Positions 9,882 to 17,957 of a stretch of 64,000 bases of DNA are shown here, in pieces. A program made the translations under genes and the position numbers. The DNA comes from Collinsella aerofaciens. GTDB lineage: Bacteria > Actinomycetota > Coriobacteriia > Coriobacteriales > Coriobacteriaceae. Under the pieces are notes generated by a model, which saw only the letters and a list, made by a program, of their open reading frames with translations, was not told the DNA's origin and made no database searches. Each line of letters opens with the position of its first letter. Position 1 is the first letter of the stretch. The stretch lies in assembly GCF_015554145.1 (NCBI RefSeq), contig NZ_JADNHZ010000010.1, positions 26,245-90,244 on the forward strand, read 5' to 3'.

Positions 9882-10742
9882 TTACTCCTCCGCCTTTGCG
9901 GCATCCCACAGGTCGTTAAGGCCGTGGGTCGAAAGCTCGGCAAGATCCACGTGGGCGTCAGCCGCCATCTGCTCCATCGCAGCCCAGCGGCGGCGGAACT
10001 TGGCCGTGCTCGCGCGCAGGGCACTCTCGGCGTCAATCCCCTCTTTGCGCGCAACGTTGACCAGAGCAAAGAGCAGGTCGCCAAACTCCATCTCGCGCTC
10101 GGGCGAGCCGGGAGCCTCGGCCTCAAACTCGGCACGCTCCTCGGCGACCTCGTCCCACACATCCTGGACCGTCTCCCACTCAAAGCCCACGGCCGCCGCC
10201 TTGCGCGACACCTTTTGAGCTTGCATCAGCGCCGGCAGATGTGTGGGTACGCCGTCGAGCAGACCCTCGGGCAGCGCCTTGCCTGTCGCCACGGCCTTGT
10301 CCTTGGCCGCCTTCTCGGCAAGCTTGACCTCGTCCCAAATCTTGAGCACCTCGTCGGGGTTGTCGGCATCCGCATCGCCAAACACGTGCGGGTGACGACG
10401 GATGAGCTTGGCGTCGATATCGCGCGCCACATCGGCCAGCGTAAACTCACCGGTGTCCGCTGCAATCTGCGCATGCAGTACGACCTGCATGAGCACGTCG
10501 CCGAGCTCCTCGCGCAGGTGTGCCGCGTCGTCGGTCTCGATGCAGTCGAGCGCCTCGTAGGCCTCCTCGATCATGTTCTTGCCAATGCTGCGGTGCGTCT
10601 GCTCACGGTCCCATGGGCAGCCGTCGGGCTGACGCAGGCGCCAGATGGTCTGCACCAGATGCTGCAGCTCGGCCGACGCGTCGACCAGCGTGGACAGATC
10701 GCGCGAGCCCTCGGCATTTTGCTGAGCCATATGCTCGGCCAT
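9882..10742 (-). CDS. mazG: Nucleoside triphosphate pyrophosphohydrolase MazG
   Basis: 286 residues with two MazG modules. The first has CPWDREQTHRSI, the metal-binding EEAYE and EELGDVLMQ. The second has the weaker EEVAEERAEF and EFGDLLFALVN. MazG hydrolyses NTPs and aberrant nucleotides to NMP and pyrophosphate and lowers ppGpp stress signalling. It begins 2 bases after the yfcE stop and is probably coupled to it. Confidence 0.93.
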   Translation of the reverse strand: MAEHMAQQNAEGSRDLSTLVDASAELQHLVQTIWRLRQPDGCPWDREQTHRSIGKNMIEEAYEALDCIETDDAAHLREELGDVLMQVVLHAQIAADTGEFTLADVARDIDAKLIRRHPHVFGDADADNPDEVLKIWDEVKLAEKAAKDKAVATGKALPEGLLDGVPTHLPALMQAQKVSRKAAAVGFEWETVQDVWDEVAEERAEFEAEAPGSPEREMEFGDLLFALVNVARKEGIDAESALRASTAKFRRRWAAMEQMAADAHVDLAELSTHGLNDLWDAAKAEE

Positions 10743-10744
10743 GG

Positions 10745-11293
10745 TTAGTCCTCCTCCAGGATCACGTGGCGGAACGCGCCGCCCTCGTAGATGCCGTAGC
10801 TGTGCGAGCCGTCCTTAGGAATGCTCACGCTGCCGGGGTTGAAAAGCCACAGACCCGGGTGCGCAGCGCTTTCCTCGTTGACCTTGATGTGCGTGTGACC
10901 GTAGACGAGCGCGGAACCCTCGGGCAACGCGGGCGCATGGTCGACGCTGTTGTGCATGCCGGCGCCAAAGACATGGCCGTGCGTCAGGAACAGCTCGCGG
11001 CCGGTCTCGTCGAACAGCATGGCGTAGTCCGCCATGACGGGAAAGTCGAGGACCATCTGGTCGACCTCGGCGTCGCAGTTGCCGCGCACCGCGATGATGC
11101 GGTCGGCTAGGGCGTTGAGCAGCGGGATCACGTGCTTGGGGGCGTAATCGCGCGGCAGGTCGTTGCGCGGACCGTGGTAGAGCAGGTCGCCCAGCAGAAC
11201 GATGCGGTCGGGCTGCTCGGACTCGATGGCGGCACAGAGGCGCTCAGCCCAGTATGCCGAGCCGTGGATGTCGGAGGCGATGAGGTATTTCAT
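10745..11293 (-). CDS. yfcE: YfcE-type metallophosphodiesterase
   Basis: 182 residues from ATG 11293, with GAAAGGACC upstream. The ordered motifs SDIHGS, GDLLYHG, GNCDAEVD, THGHVFG and YGHTHIK form the dinuclear metal centre of YfcE/MJ0936 phosphodiesterases. An upstream start at 11350 would add 19 unconserved residues. The physiological substrate is unknown. Confidence 0.9.
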   Translation of the reverse strand: MKYLIASDIHGSAYWAERLCAAIESEQPDRIVLLGDLLYHGPRNDLPRDYAPKHVIPLLNALADRIIAVRGNCDAEVDQMVLDFPVMADYAMLFDETGRELFLTHGHVFGAGMHNSVDHAPALPEGSALVYGHTHIKVNEESAAHPGLWLFNPGSVSIPKDGSHSYGIYEGGAFRHVILEED

Positions 11294-11346
11294 GGTGGTC
11301 CTTTCGGTGAGGTTGATGGGGTGGGTGTGGCGCGTCGCCGACCGTG

Positions 11347-11832
11347 TCACTCAAATTGCAGAGCCGCGGCTTGTGCTGCCTGCATCACGCGCTGGAGCGG
11401 CACACCGTGCTCGCGGGCAAGGCGAGCGCAGTCCTCGTACTCGGGCGCTGCACGCTCGCTGCCGTCGGGCAGGGTGGCCACCTTGACGGACACCTCGCCC
11501 CATGGCGTCGTCACCTGCTCAAAGCGGCGTGGCAGGCAAACGCGTTCCATGACCTGGCGACGGATGCCATTGGTCGTGGTTTCCAAAAAGATGATCGTCT
11601 GCAGGCGCTCGATGTCCTCGTGGGCGCAGATTACCTGCAGCTGCCAGCCGGGACGGCCTTTCTTGCAATAGACGGGCAGCCAGTGCACCTCGCGCGCACC
11701 CGCCTCGCGCAGGCGGTCGGCGGCGTAGGCAAGCACCTCGGGCGACGCGTCATCAATATCGCATTCCAGCTTGACGATGGTTTCGGGCGCATCGGTCTCG
11801 CGGGACAGCGGGGATGTGCTATCGCATGGCAT
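11347..11832 (-). CDS. LarC C-terminal (LarC2-like) domain protein
   Basis: 161 residues from ATG 11832, with AAAGGAG 9 bases upstream. It matches the C-terminal half of LarC (former DUF111): an ETIVKLECDIDDASPEVLAY strand-helix, then EVHWLPVYCKKGRPGWQLQV, then IFLETTTNGIRRQ and an EYEDCARLAREHGVPL end. LarC inserts nickel into the pincer cofactor of lactate racemase using CTP. The N-terminal LarC1 half is absent; upstream is a non-coding hairpin and an opposite-strand gene. It is either split from a LarC1 elsewhere or works alone. Confidence 0.75.
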   Translation of the reverse strand: MPCDSTSPLSRETDAPETIVKLECDIDDASPEVLAYAADRLREAGAREVHWLPVYCKKGRPGWQLQVICAHEDIERLQTIIFLETTTNGIRRQVMERVCLPRRFEQVTTPWGEVSVKVATLPDGSERAAPEYEDCARLAREHGVPLQRVMQAAQAAALQFE

Positions 11833-12172
11833 ACGGTCCGGCTCCTTTCCGCGCGGGCTCGTTTTGTTCATCCAAACGCTAGCACATCGCGGGCGGCGCA
11901 GGGGCGGCGTCATGGGATAGGTGCGACTTTTGCTGGGCGCAAGTGCTGGCGCGCTCCAATGCCGGCCCGCTCCACTCAAACGTGTACGTCAGCCTCCAAA
12001 CATGTCATTTTTTGCAGCTTTTGGAGGCTGATGTACACGTTTTGAGAGCGCAAGCGAGGCCGCACCGCGCGTCGCGCAGCCTTTCCAATCGATTTCGACC
12101 CCCGGCGTGTCCGGCGTGTTGAGAGCTACGCCATTACAATGAAGCGGATTCGCTTGACGCAAAGGAGCTGCC
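11833..12172. other. Divergent intergenic region with long hairpin
   Basis: 340 bases between the LarC2-like gene and the PHP phosphatase gene. It holds the inverted repeat at 11975-12046; no gene is seen in the remainder. Confidence 0.5.
11975..12046. repeat. Long imperfect hairpin, 26-27 bp arms
   Basis: The left arm (11975-12000) and right arm (12020-12046) share the complementary core GGAGGCTGAYGTACACG, with one G-U type change and one bulge. The 19-base loop (12001-12019) contains a run of six T. Unlike the other long hairpins here it lies between divergent genes, on their 5' sides. Confidence 0.8.
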
Positions 12173-13084
12173 ATGCCTGCTTGCCCGCTGGTCGATTGCC
12201 ACACCCACACCTCGTTCTCGGACGGTCATGCCTCGTTTGAGGACAACGTTCGCGCCGCTGCTGCGGCCAGCTGCCGCGTCATGGTCTCGACCGATCACCT
12301 CACCCTGCCCGCCAGCATGGACGCCAACTGCGAAGTACAGGTTGTCGAGGGTGACCTGACGGCACATCGTCTGGCCTTTGAGGACGCCCGCAAACTCGCC
12401 GCGCAGATCGCTCCGGAGCTCACCTTTATCTACGGTTTTGAATGCGATTGGTACGAGGGTTGCGAGCCCTTGGTAGAGCGCTGGTCCCAGGGCGCCGTCG
12501 TACGCCTTGGCAGCGTGCATTGGATTGGCAACCCAGGCGATATCATGACCGGTGCCGCGGGTACGGCGAAAACGGAAAACGTCGCTCGCCCCGATACACC
12601 CGATTCCCTTTGCGGTTGGATCGACGACGACACCGACCTGCACGTTTGGGAAAACCTGGGCGTGCGCGGCGTGTGGGAGCGCTACGTCGACGACTGGTGC
12701 CGCGCCTGCGAGAGCCCGCTCAACTTTGATGTAATGGCTCACCCCGACCTGGTCATGCGCTTTTCGAAAGAGGGCTTTGCGCCCGACTTTGACCCCGCGC
12801 CGTTCTGGGGGCAGATGGCAGAGTGTGCACACGACGCGGGCCGCCGCGTTGAGGTCTCGACCGCCGCACCGCGCAAGGGACTCGACGACTACTATCCCAC
12901 GACCGGGTTGTTGCGTTGCTTCGCCCACGCCGAGGTGCCGATCACTTTTGGCTCGGACGCACACCGCGCCTGCGACATTTGCTGGAACATCCGTGAGACC
13001 CAGGCACACGCCTACGACTGTGGCTACCGAACCTTCGACGTCCCCCACCCCACCGGCGAATGGGAATCCACACCCCTCGCCTAA
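12173..13084 (+). CDS. PHP-type histidinol-phosphatase
   Basis: 303 residues. The PHP metal ligands appear in order: DCHTHTSFSDGH at the N-terminus, STDHL, GFECDWY, GSVHWI, MAHPDL and FGSDAHR. The family (HisK/HisJ) converts histidinol phosphate to histidinol. The his operon that meets it tail to tail lacks any other phosphatase, so this gene probably supplies the missing step. AAAGGAG precedes the ATG. The stop codon lies inside the hairpin at 13084-13116. Confidence 0.82.
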   Translation: MPACPLVDCHTHTSFSDGHASFEDNVRAAAAASCRVMVSTDHLTLPASMDANCEVQVVEGDLTAHRLAFEDARKLAAQIAPELTFIYGFECDWYEGCEPLVERWSQGAVVRLGSVHWIGNPGDIMTGAAGTAKTENVARPDTPDSLCGWIDDDTDLHVWENLGVRGVWERYVDDWCRACESPLNFDVMAHPDLVMRFSKEGFAPDFDPAPFWGQMAECAHDAGRRVEVSTAAPRKGLDDYYPTTGLLRCFAHAEVPITFGSDAHRACDICWNIRETQAHAYDCGYRTFDVPHPTGEWESTPLA

Positions 13085-13116
13085 CTAGTCGTTTAAGAAC
13101 GTCCCCAATGACTAGT
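13084..13116. repeat. Small hairpin with AAGAACGTCCCC loop between convergent stops
   Basis: Arms ACTAGTCGTT (13084-13093) and AATGACTAGT (13107-13116) flank TAAGAACGTCCCC. It overlaps both the PHP stop and the hisE stop. The loop matches the element at 51294-51352, while the arms differ. Confidence 0.75.
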
Positions 13117-13429
13117 GACGGCGGGCGTTGAGTTCGCCGGCAAGCTCGTCGAGGGTGATACCGTAGCGCTCAAGGGTTACGAGCAGGTGGTAGATCAGGT
13201 CGCCGGCCTCGTAGCGGATGTGATCGTGATCGTTATCCTTGCAGGCCATGATCACCTCGCTCGACTCCTCGGCAAGCTTCTTGAGCAGCTCATCCTCGAC
13301 GTCGGTCAGCAGACGCGCGGTATAGCTTTCCTGCGGCGATGCATCACGACGACCGTGAATCACCTCGGCCAGACCTGTCAGCGTCTCTCCGATATTTCCA
13401 TCCTGAACGTTTGCGGTGCGCACACCCAT
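13112..13429 (-). CDS. hisE: Phosphoribosyl-ATP pyrophosphatase
   Basis: 105 residues, an all-alpha MazG-like fold. The metal-binding helix motifs KLAEESSEVIMA and YEAGDLIYHLLV are present. It carries out the second step of histidine synthesis. GAAAGGA precedes the ATG. It is the last gene of the his operon and its stop is part of a hairpin shared with the converging phosphatase gene. Confidence 0.95.
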   Translation of the reverse strand: MGVRTANVQDGNIGETLTGLAEVIHGRRDASPQESYTARLLTDVEDELLKKLAEESSEVIMACKDNDHDHIRYEAGDLIYHLLVTLERYGITLDELAGELNARRH

Positions 13430-13474
13430 AGTTCAATCCTTTCTGGTGGCCGAGCGTCTAATCGAGCGCCCGCC

Positions 13475-13804
13475 CTACGCGAGTTTCTTAAAGAAGCAGG
13501 TACGGTTGCCGGTATGGCAGGCCGGACCCGGCGAGTCGACCTTGACCAGCAGCGTATCGCTATCGCAGTCGGCCCAGAGCTCCTTGACCTCTTGCATATT
13601 GCCGCTCGTCGCACCCTTGTTCCAGAGCTCCTGGCGACTGCGGCTCCAAAACCACGTGGTACCGGTCTTAAGCGTCAGCCCCACCGATTCCTCGTTCATC
13701 CAGGCAACCATAAGCACCTCGCCAGTGTCATACTGCTGAACAACACAAGGAATCAGCCCCTTGGCGTCGTATGTAAGCTTTGAAGGATCGGTTATCTCTT
13801 CCAT
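13475..13804 (-). CDS. hisI: Phosphoribosyl-AMP cyclohydrolase
   Basis: 109 residues from ATG 13804, with GGGGAGAG directly upstream. The signatures [17 protein letters not shown], the ADCDSD metal site and the zinc cysteines in [14 protein letters not shown] are all present. Third step of histidine synthesis. It is separate from hisE rather than fused. The upstream spacer to hisF contains the hairpin at 13841-13939. Confidence 0.95.
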   Translation of the reverse strand: MEEITDPSKLTYDAKGLIPCVVQQYDTGEVLMVAWMNEESVGLTLKTGTTWFWSRSRQELWNKGATSGNMQEVKELWADCDSDTLLVKVDSPGPACHTGNRTCFFKKLA

Positions 13805-13840
13805 TTCTCTCCCCAAATTCAAACTTCGCAGGTCGGTGAG

Positions 13841-13939
13841 GGTTGTCCAGGTGCCGCAGGTTGCCGCAAAAGAGGAGCGACGCGTACTTTGGTACGCGAG
13901 CGACGGTTTGAGCGGCAAGATGCGGTGCCTGGGCAAGCC
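13841..13939. repeat. Nested intercistronic hairpin between hisF and hisI
   Basis: Outer arms 13841-13867 and 13912-13939 are complementary over about 27 bases with several mismatches. Between them sits a perfect inner hairpin CGCGTAC-TTTG-GTACGCG (13881-13898) flanked by GAGGAGCGA and AGCGACGG. It begins 6 bases after the hisF stop. There is no U-tract, so it is not a standard terminator. Confidence 0.75.
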
Positions 13940-13945
13940 GCAGCA

Positions 13946-14728
13946 CTAGAAGTCCAACCTCACAGGAATGCCCTGCGACGCCATATATTCCTTCACCTGG
14001 CGGATGCTGAAGGTTCCAAAGTGAAAGACGCTTGCCGCCAGTACGGCGTCAGCCTCGCCCTCAATCACACCCTCGGCAAAATGCTCGAGCGTGCCCACGC
14101 CGCCGCTCGCGATGACGGGAATCGGCACCGCGCGCGCCACGGCGCGGGTGAGCGCCAGGTCAAAGCCGGCCTTGGTGCCGTCGCGGTCCATACTGGTCAG
14201 CAAGATCTCGCCGGCGCCGCGACGAGCCGCTTCCTCGGCCCACGCCACCGCGTCGATGCCCGTGGCGTTGCGGCCTCCTGCGGTAAAGACTTCCCACTTG
14301 TCGGCACCAGATGCGCCGGGCAAACCGACGCGCTTGGCATCGATCGCCACGACCACGGCCTGGCTGCCAAACGCCGCGGCAGCCTGGCTAATCAACGACG
14401 GGTCGCGCACGGCCGCCGAGTTGAGCGATACCTTGTCGGCACCGGCGGCAACCATGGTGCGCATGCCCGCCAGGTCGCGAAATCCGCCGCCCACGGTATA
14501 GGGAATAGCCAGCTCCTCGGCCGCATGCGCCGCCATCTCGATGGTCGTCGCACGGTTGTCGCTCGTGGCGGTAATGTCCAGGAAGACAACCTCGTCCGCA
14601 CCCTCGCGGTCGTAGGCGCGGGCTAGCTCCACCGGGTCGCCCGCATCGCGCAGGCTCACAAAGTTGACGCCCTTGACCACGCGGCCGTCCTTGACGTCCA
14701 AGCAGGGAATCACGCGTTTGGTAAGCAT
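13946..14728 (-). CDS. hisF: Imidazole glycerol phosphate synthase, cyclase subunit
   Basis: 260 residues, a (beta/alpha)8 barrel. Catalytic Asp residues lie in [16 protein letters not shown] and AIDAKRV; phosphate-binding glycines lie in VGGGFRD and [11 protein letters not shown]. It works with HisH to form IGP and AICAR. It is 3 bases from hisA. Confidence 0.97.
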   Translation of the reverse strand: MLTKRVIPCLDVKDGRVVKGVNFVSLRDAGDPVELARAYDREGADEVVFLDITATSDNRATTIEMAAHAAEELAIPYTVGGGFRDLAGMRTMVAAGADKVSLNSAAVRDPSLISQAAAAFGSQAVVVAIDAKRVGLPGASGADKWEVFTAGGRNATGIDAVAWAEEAARRGAGEILLTSMDRDGTKAGFDLALTRAVARAVPIPVIASGGVGTLEHFAEGVIEGEADAVLAASVFHFGTFSIRQVKEYMASQGIPVRLDF

Positions 14729-14731
14729 GGG

Positions 14732-15475
14732 CTACTCCTCCCCTCGGGCGGCGGCCAGCGCCTGGGCCAGCGTAAAGTTGCCCTCATAGAGCGCACGACC
14801 GGTAATGGCACCCTCGATGGCGTCCTCACCCACCGCAGCCAGCGCGCGAATGTCATCGAGCGTAGAGATGCCGCCCGAAGCCACGACAGGAAAGCCCGCG
14901 ACCTTGGCAACATGGCGATACGCCGCCACATCGATGCCCGTCTGCATGCCATCGCGCGCGATGTCGGTATACACCAGATGCTTAAAGCCCAGCTCGGTAA
15001 GCTGCGCCACGGCATCGTCGAGCACCACGCCCGCGCCGTCACGCCAGCCGTTCACCTTGACCTGACCGTCGCGCGCGGCGATGTCTGCCACCAGCAGCTC
15101 GCCAAAGCCTTGGGCTGCCACCTCGGCAAAACCCGGCTCGGTCACCAGCACGGTGCCCAGCGCAATGCGGCGAGCACCATAGCCGGCCAGCTCGTCGATG
15201 CGCGCGAGCGAGCGGACACCGCCGCCCACGTCCACGGACAGGCCGTCGACGCCGCAGATAGCCTTAATCGCCGCCGAGTTGGCAGCGCACGCGTCCTCGT
15301 CCTCGCCAAAAGCAGCGGACAGGTCGACGACATGCACCCAGTTCGCGCCCTGCTCGGCAAACGAGCGGGCGACGGCGACGGGGTCGTCGGAATATACCTT
15401 GCAGCGGCTGCGGTCGCCGCACTCCAGGCGCACAACCTTGCCGCCGATCAGATCGATTGCGGGAAACAGGATCAT
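14732..15475 (-). CDS. hisA: ProFAR isomerase
   Basis: 247 residues, a (beta/alpha)8 barrel homologous to HisF. It has the catalytic Asp in FPAIDLIGGKVVRL and phosphate loops VGGGVRS and ASGGISTLDD. It isomerises ProFAR to PRFAR. Its ATG overlaps the hisH stop as ATGA, so translation is coupled. Confidence 0.96.
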   Translation of the reverse strand: MILFPAIDLIGGKVVRLECGDRSRCKVYSDDPVAVARSFAEQGANWVHVVDLSAAFGEDEDACAANSAAIKAICGVDGLSVDVGGGVRSLARIDELAGYGARRIALGTVLVTEPGFAEVAAQGFGELLVADIAARDGQVKVNGWRDGAGVVLDDAVAQLTELGFKHLVYTDIARDGMQTGIDVAAYRHVAKVAGFPVVASGGISTLDDIRALAAVGEDAIEGAITGRALYEGNFTLAQALAAARGEE

Positions 15476-16173
15476 CGGCCAACCTCCTCGACGATGTTGA
15501 CGAAGTTCTTAAGAATGCGCTGTCCCAGGGCCGAGGATTTCTCGGGATGGAACTGACAGCCCCACACGTTGCCGTGACGCACAATGCACGGGAAACTCCG
15601 CGTGTAGTGCGTGCACGCCAAAACATCAGCGGCATCGGCGTCGTCGGCCACCGCGTAGCTGTGGGTGAAGTACATGTTGGCGCCCTCGGCAAAACCGGCG
15701 AGCAACGGATCGGCCGCCCCGGCGGGCGTCATGTGCACCTGGTCCCAGCCCACGTGCGGCACCTTCAGGCGACTCGACTCCAAGCGCGTGCACGAGCCGC
15801 GCATAATGCCCAGGCCATCGACCCAGGGGCCGCCAGCCTGCTCGGGGGTGCCGCCATCCGCGGCCACGCCCTCGTCCGCAGGCACGCCCTCGTTGCCGCG
15901 CTCAAAAAAGAGCTGAAGACCCAGGCAGATGCCGAGCAGCGGAGTTCCGGCGGCGACGGCATCGAGCACGGCCGCCTCCTCGCCGCTCTGGCGCATAAAG
16001 GCGATCGCGTCATAGAACGCGCCCACGCCCGGGATGACCAGGCCGCCGGCGCGGCGGATCTGCTCCGGGTCGTCCGACGTGCAGGCAGCGGCACCGGCGC
16101 GCGCAAGCCCGCGCACGACGCTCGACAAGTTGCCCTTGTGGTAGTCGACCACCACGATCTTCGGTTCGCCCAC
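15472..16173 (-). CDS. hisH: Imidazole glycerol phosphate synthase, glutaminase subunit
   Basis: 233 residues from GTG 16173, with GGAGGAGGGG upstream. This class I glutamine amidotransferase has the catalytic cysteine in LLGICLGLQLFF, the His-Glu of the triad in CQFHPEKS, and an oxyanion region at VIPGVGAF. An insertion rich in Ala/Gly/Asp (about VPADEGVAADGG) follows the nucleophile region and is longer than usual. Confidence 0.95.
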   Translation of the reverse strand: MGEPKIVVVDYHKGNLSSVVRGLARAGAAACTSDDPEQIRRAGGLVIPGVGAFYDAIAFMRQSGEEAAVLDAVAAGTPLLGICLGLQLFFERGNEGVPADEGVAADGGTPEQAGGPWVDGLGIMRGSCTRLESSRLKVPHVGWDQVHMTPAGAADPLLAGFAEGANMYFTHSYAVADDADAADVLACTHYTRSFPCIVRHGNVWGCQFHPEKSSALGQRILKNFVNIVEEVGR

Positions 16174-16198
16174 GCGACCCCTCCTCCTCGTCTTGTCC

Positions 16199-16254
16199 AA
16201 AACCACCACAAAGGGAACAGGCACCTTCGTAGTGGTTTTACCTTTGTAGCGGTT
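16199..16254. repeat. Intercistronic hairpin between hisB and hisH
   Basis: Arms AAAACCACCACAAAGG (16199-16214) and CCTTCGTAGTGGTTTT (16224-16239) match at 14 of 16 positions around GAACAGGCA. A third copy of the arm word, CCTTTGTAGCGGTT, follows at 16241-16254 and runs into the hisB stop. Confidence 0.65.
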
Positions 16255-16840
16255 ACAGCGAGCCCTTGGTGCTGGGGATGCCCTGCACGCGGGGATCGAG
16301 CTCGCAGGCGTGGCGCATCGTGCGGCCCACGGCCTTAAAGGCGGCCTCGATAATGTGATGCGAGTTACCGCCCGCCAGCTCGCGCACATGCAGCGTGAGC
16401 TTGGCGTCGCGCGCAAAGGCGTAGAAGAACTCGACGGCCAGCTCGGTATCAAAGCTGCCCACGCGCTCGGTGGGCACGGGCAGCTCGCAGTAGGCCTGCC
16501 CGCGGCCCGAAATATCAACAGCAGCCATCACAAGCGTCTCGTCCATGGCGATCGCCGCGTCGGCAAAGCGCGTAATGCCCGCCTTGTCGCCCAGCGCCTG
16601 ACAAAACGCCTCGCCCAGCACGATACCCGTGTCCTCGACGGTGTGGTGCGCATCGACCTCCACGTCGCCCACCGCGTGCACCGTCAGATCGAACAGACCA
16701 TGGCGGCCAAAAGCATTGAGCATGTGGTCGAAAAACGGCACGCCGGTCGAGATATCGCACACGCCAGATCCGTCCAGGTCGAGCTTTACGACAATGTCGG
16801 TCTCGCCCGTCTTGCGGGTTACCTCGGCATAGCGATCCAT
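16253..16840 (-). CDS. hisB: Imidazoleglycerol-phosphate dehydratase
   Basis: 195 residues, monofunctional. Duplicated metal-binding motifs are clear: FFDHMLNAFGRHG and DAHHTVEDTG in the first half, GNSHHIIEA in the second. It lacks the N-terminal histidinol phosphatase found in enterobacterial HisB, which fits the separate PHP phosphatase next door. It directly abuts hisC. Confidence 0.97.
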   Translation of the reverse strand: MDRYAEVTRKTGETDIVVKLDLDGSGVCDISTGVPFFDHMLNAFGRHGLFDLTVHAVGDVEVDAHHTVEDTGIVLGEAFCQALGDKAGITRFADAAIAMDETLVMAAVDISGRGQAYCELPVPTERVGSFDTELAVEFFYAFARDAKLTLHVRELAGGNSHHIIEAAFKAVGRTMRHACELDPRVQGIPSTKGSL

Positions 16841-17956
16841 CTACATCTCCTCCTTCACCAGCGCGGCAAACGCGGCCAGCACCTCGTCGTTTTCCTGCGG
16901 GGTGCCCACGGTAATGCGCAGGCAGTCCGCGAGCCCCGGCGCGTAGCTAAAGTCGCGCACCAAAATCGAATACTCGTCGCGCAGACGCTCGCGCACGCGC
17001 GTGGCATGCGGCGTGCGCGCGAGCACAAAATTCGCCGCGCTCGGCCATACCTCCACGGGCAGGCCCTCGGCAGCCATTGCGCGTAGGGCGCACAGCTCGC
17101 GCTCGCGCTCGGATGCAACCTGCGCCACCACGGGCGCGTATGCATCGCGGGCACGCACGCAGGCAAGCGCTGCGGCCTGGCTCAGCACGTTGACCGAGTA
17201 GATCTGGCGAATCGCCGCGAACACGTCGATGACCTCGGACGCCGCGATCACATAGCCCAGACGTGTGCCGGCGGCGCCAAACGCCTTGGACAGCGTATGC
17301 AGAATCACCAGGTCGGGATGCTCGGCGATAAGTCCCTGCGCCGTGGTGGCCGCGCCAAACGAATCGTCGGCAAACTCAACGTAGGCCTCGTCGACCATCA
17401 CCATGCCGGGGCACGCATCGCACAGGGCAGCGACAAAGTCGAGCGGCGCCACATCGCCCGTGGGATTGTTGGGCGAGCTCACGATCGCAAGGTTGCACTC
17501 GGGTGCGGCCGCGAGCACAGCTGCCTGGTCGAGCTCAAAGGTCGCGGGGTCGCGCCACACGTCGCGCACCTCGGTCTGACAGAGCGATGCAAAGAACGCA
17601 TACTCGCTAAAGCACGGCGGACAGTTGAGCAGGGTCCGCCCCGTGCCGCCAAACGCCAGCAGGTAGTTATAGAGCAGCTCGTCGCCGCCGTTGCCCACGC
17701 AGATATTCTCGCGCGTCACGCCATGCCAGGCGGCCAGCTCGTCGCGCAGGTCGTTGGACATGGGATCGGGATAGCGGTTGAGCGGTGTGGCGGCAAGCGC
17801 CGCATCAACCGCCTCGCGCACGCCGACCGGCACGGGATAGGTGTTCTCGTTTGCCGAAAGGTTGATGCGCGTGGGCGTAAAGTTGGGATCATAGGGCTCG
17901 ATGCCAGACAGGTAGGGCTGGACGAGCTCCTTCATGCGCGGCGTCAGCTCGGCCAT
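16841..17956 (-). CDS. hisC: Histidinol-phosphate aminotransferase
   Basis: 371 residues, class I/II fold. PLP-binding features are visible: NGGDELLYNYLL, SSPNNPTGDV, VDEAYVEF and the Schiff-base lysine in HTLSKAFGAAGTRLGY. It makes histidinol phosphate from imidazole acetol phosphate. One base separates it from hisD. Confidence 0.96.
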   Translation of the reverse strand: MAELTPRMKELVQPYLSGIEPYDPNFTPTRINLSANENTYPVPVGVREAVDAALAATPLNRYPDPMSNDLRDELAAWHGVTRENICVGNGGDELLYNYLLAFGGTGRTLLNCPPCFSEYAFFASLCQTEVRDVWRDPATFELDQAAVLAAAPECNLAIVSSPNNPTGDVAPLDFVAALCDACPGMVMVDEAYVEFADDSFGAATTAQGLIAEHPDLVILHTLSKAFGAAGTRLGYVIAASEVIDVFAAIRQIYSVNVLSQAAALACVRARDAYAPVVAQVASERERELCALRAMAAEGLPVEVWPSAANFVLARTPHATRVRERLRDEYSILVRDFSYAPGLADCLRITVGTPQENDEVLAAFAALVKEEM

Positions 17957-17957
17957 G

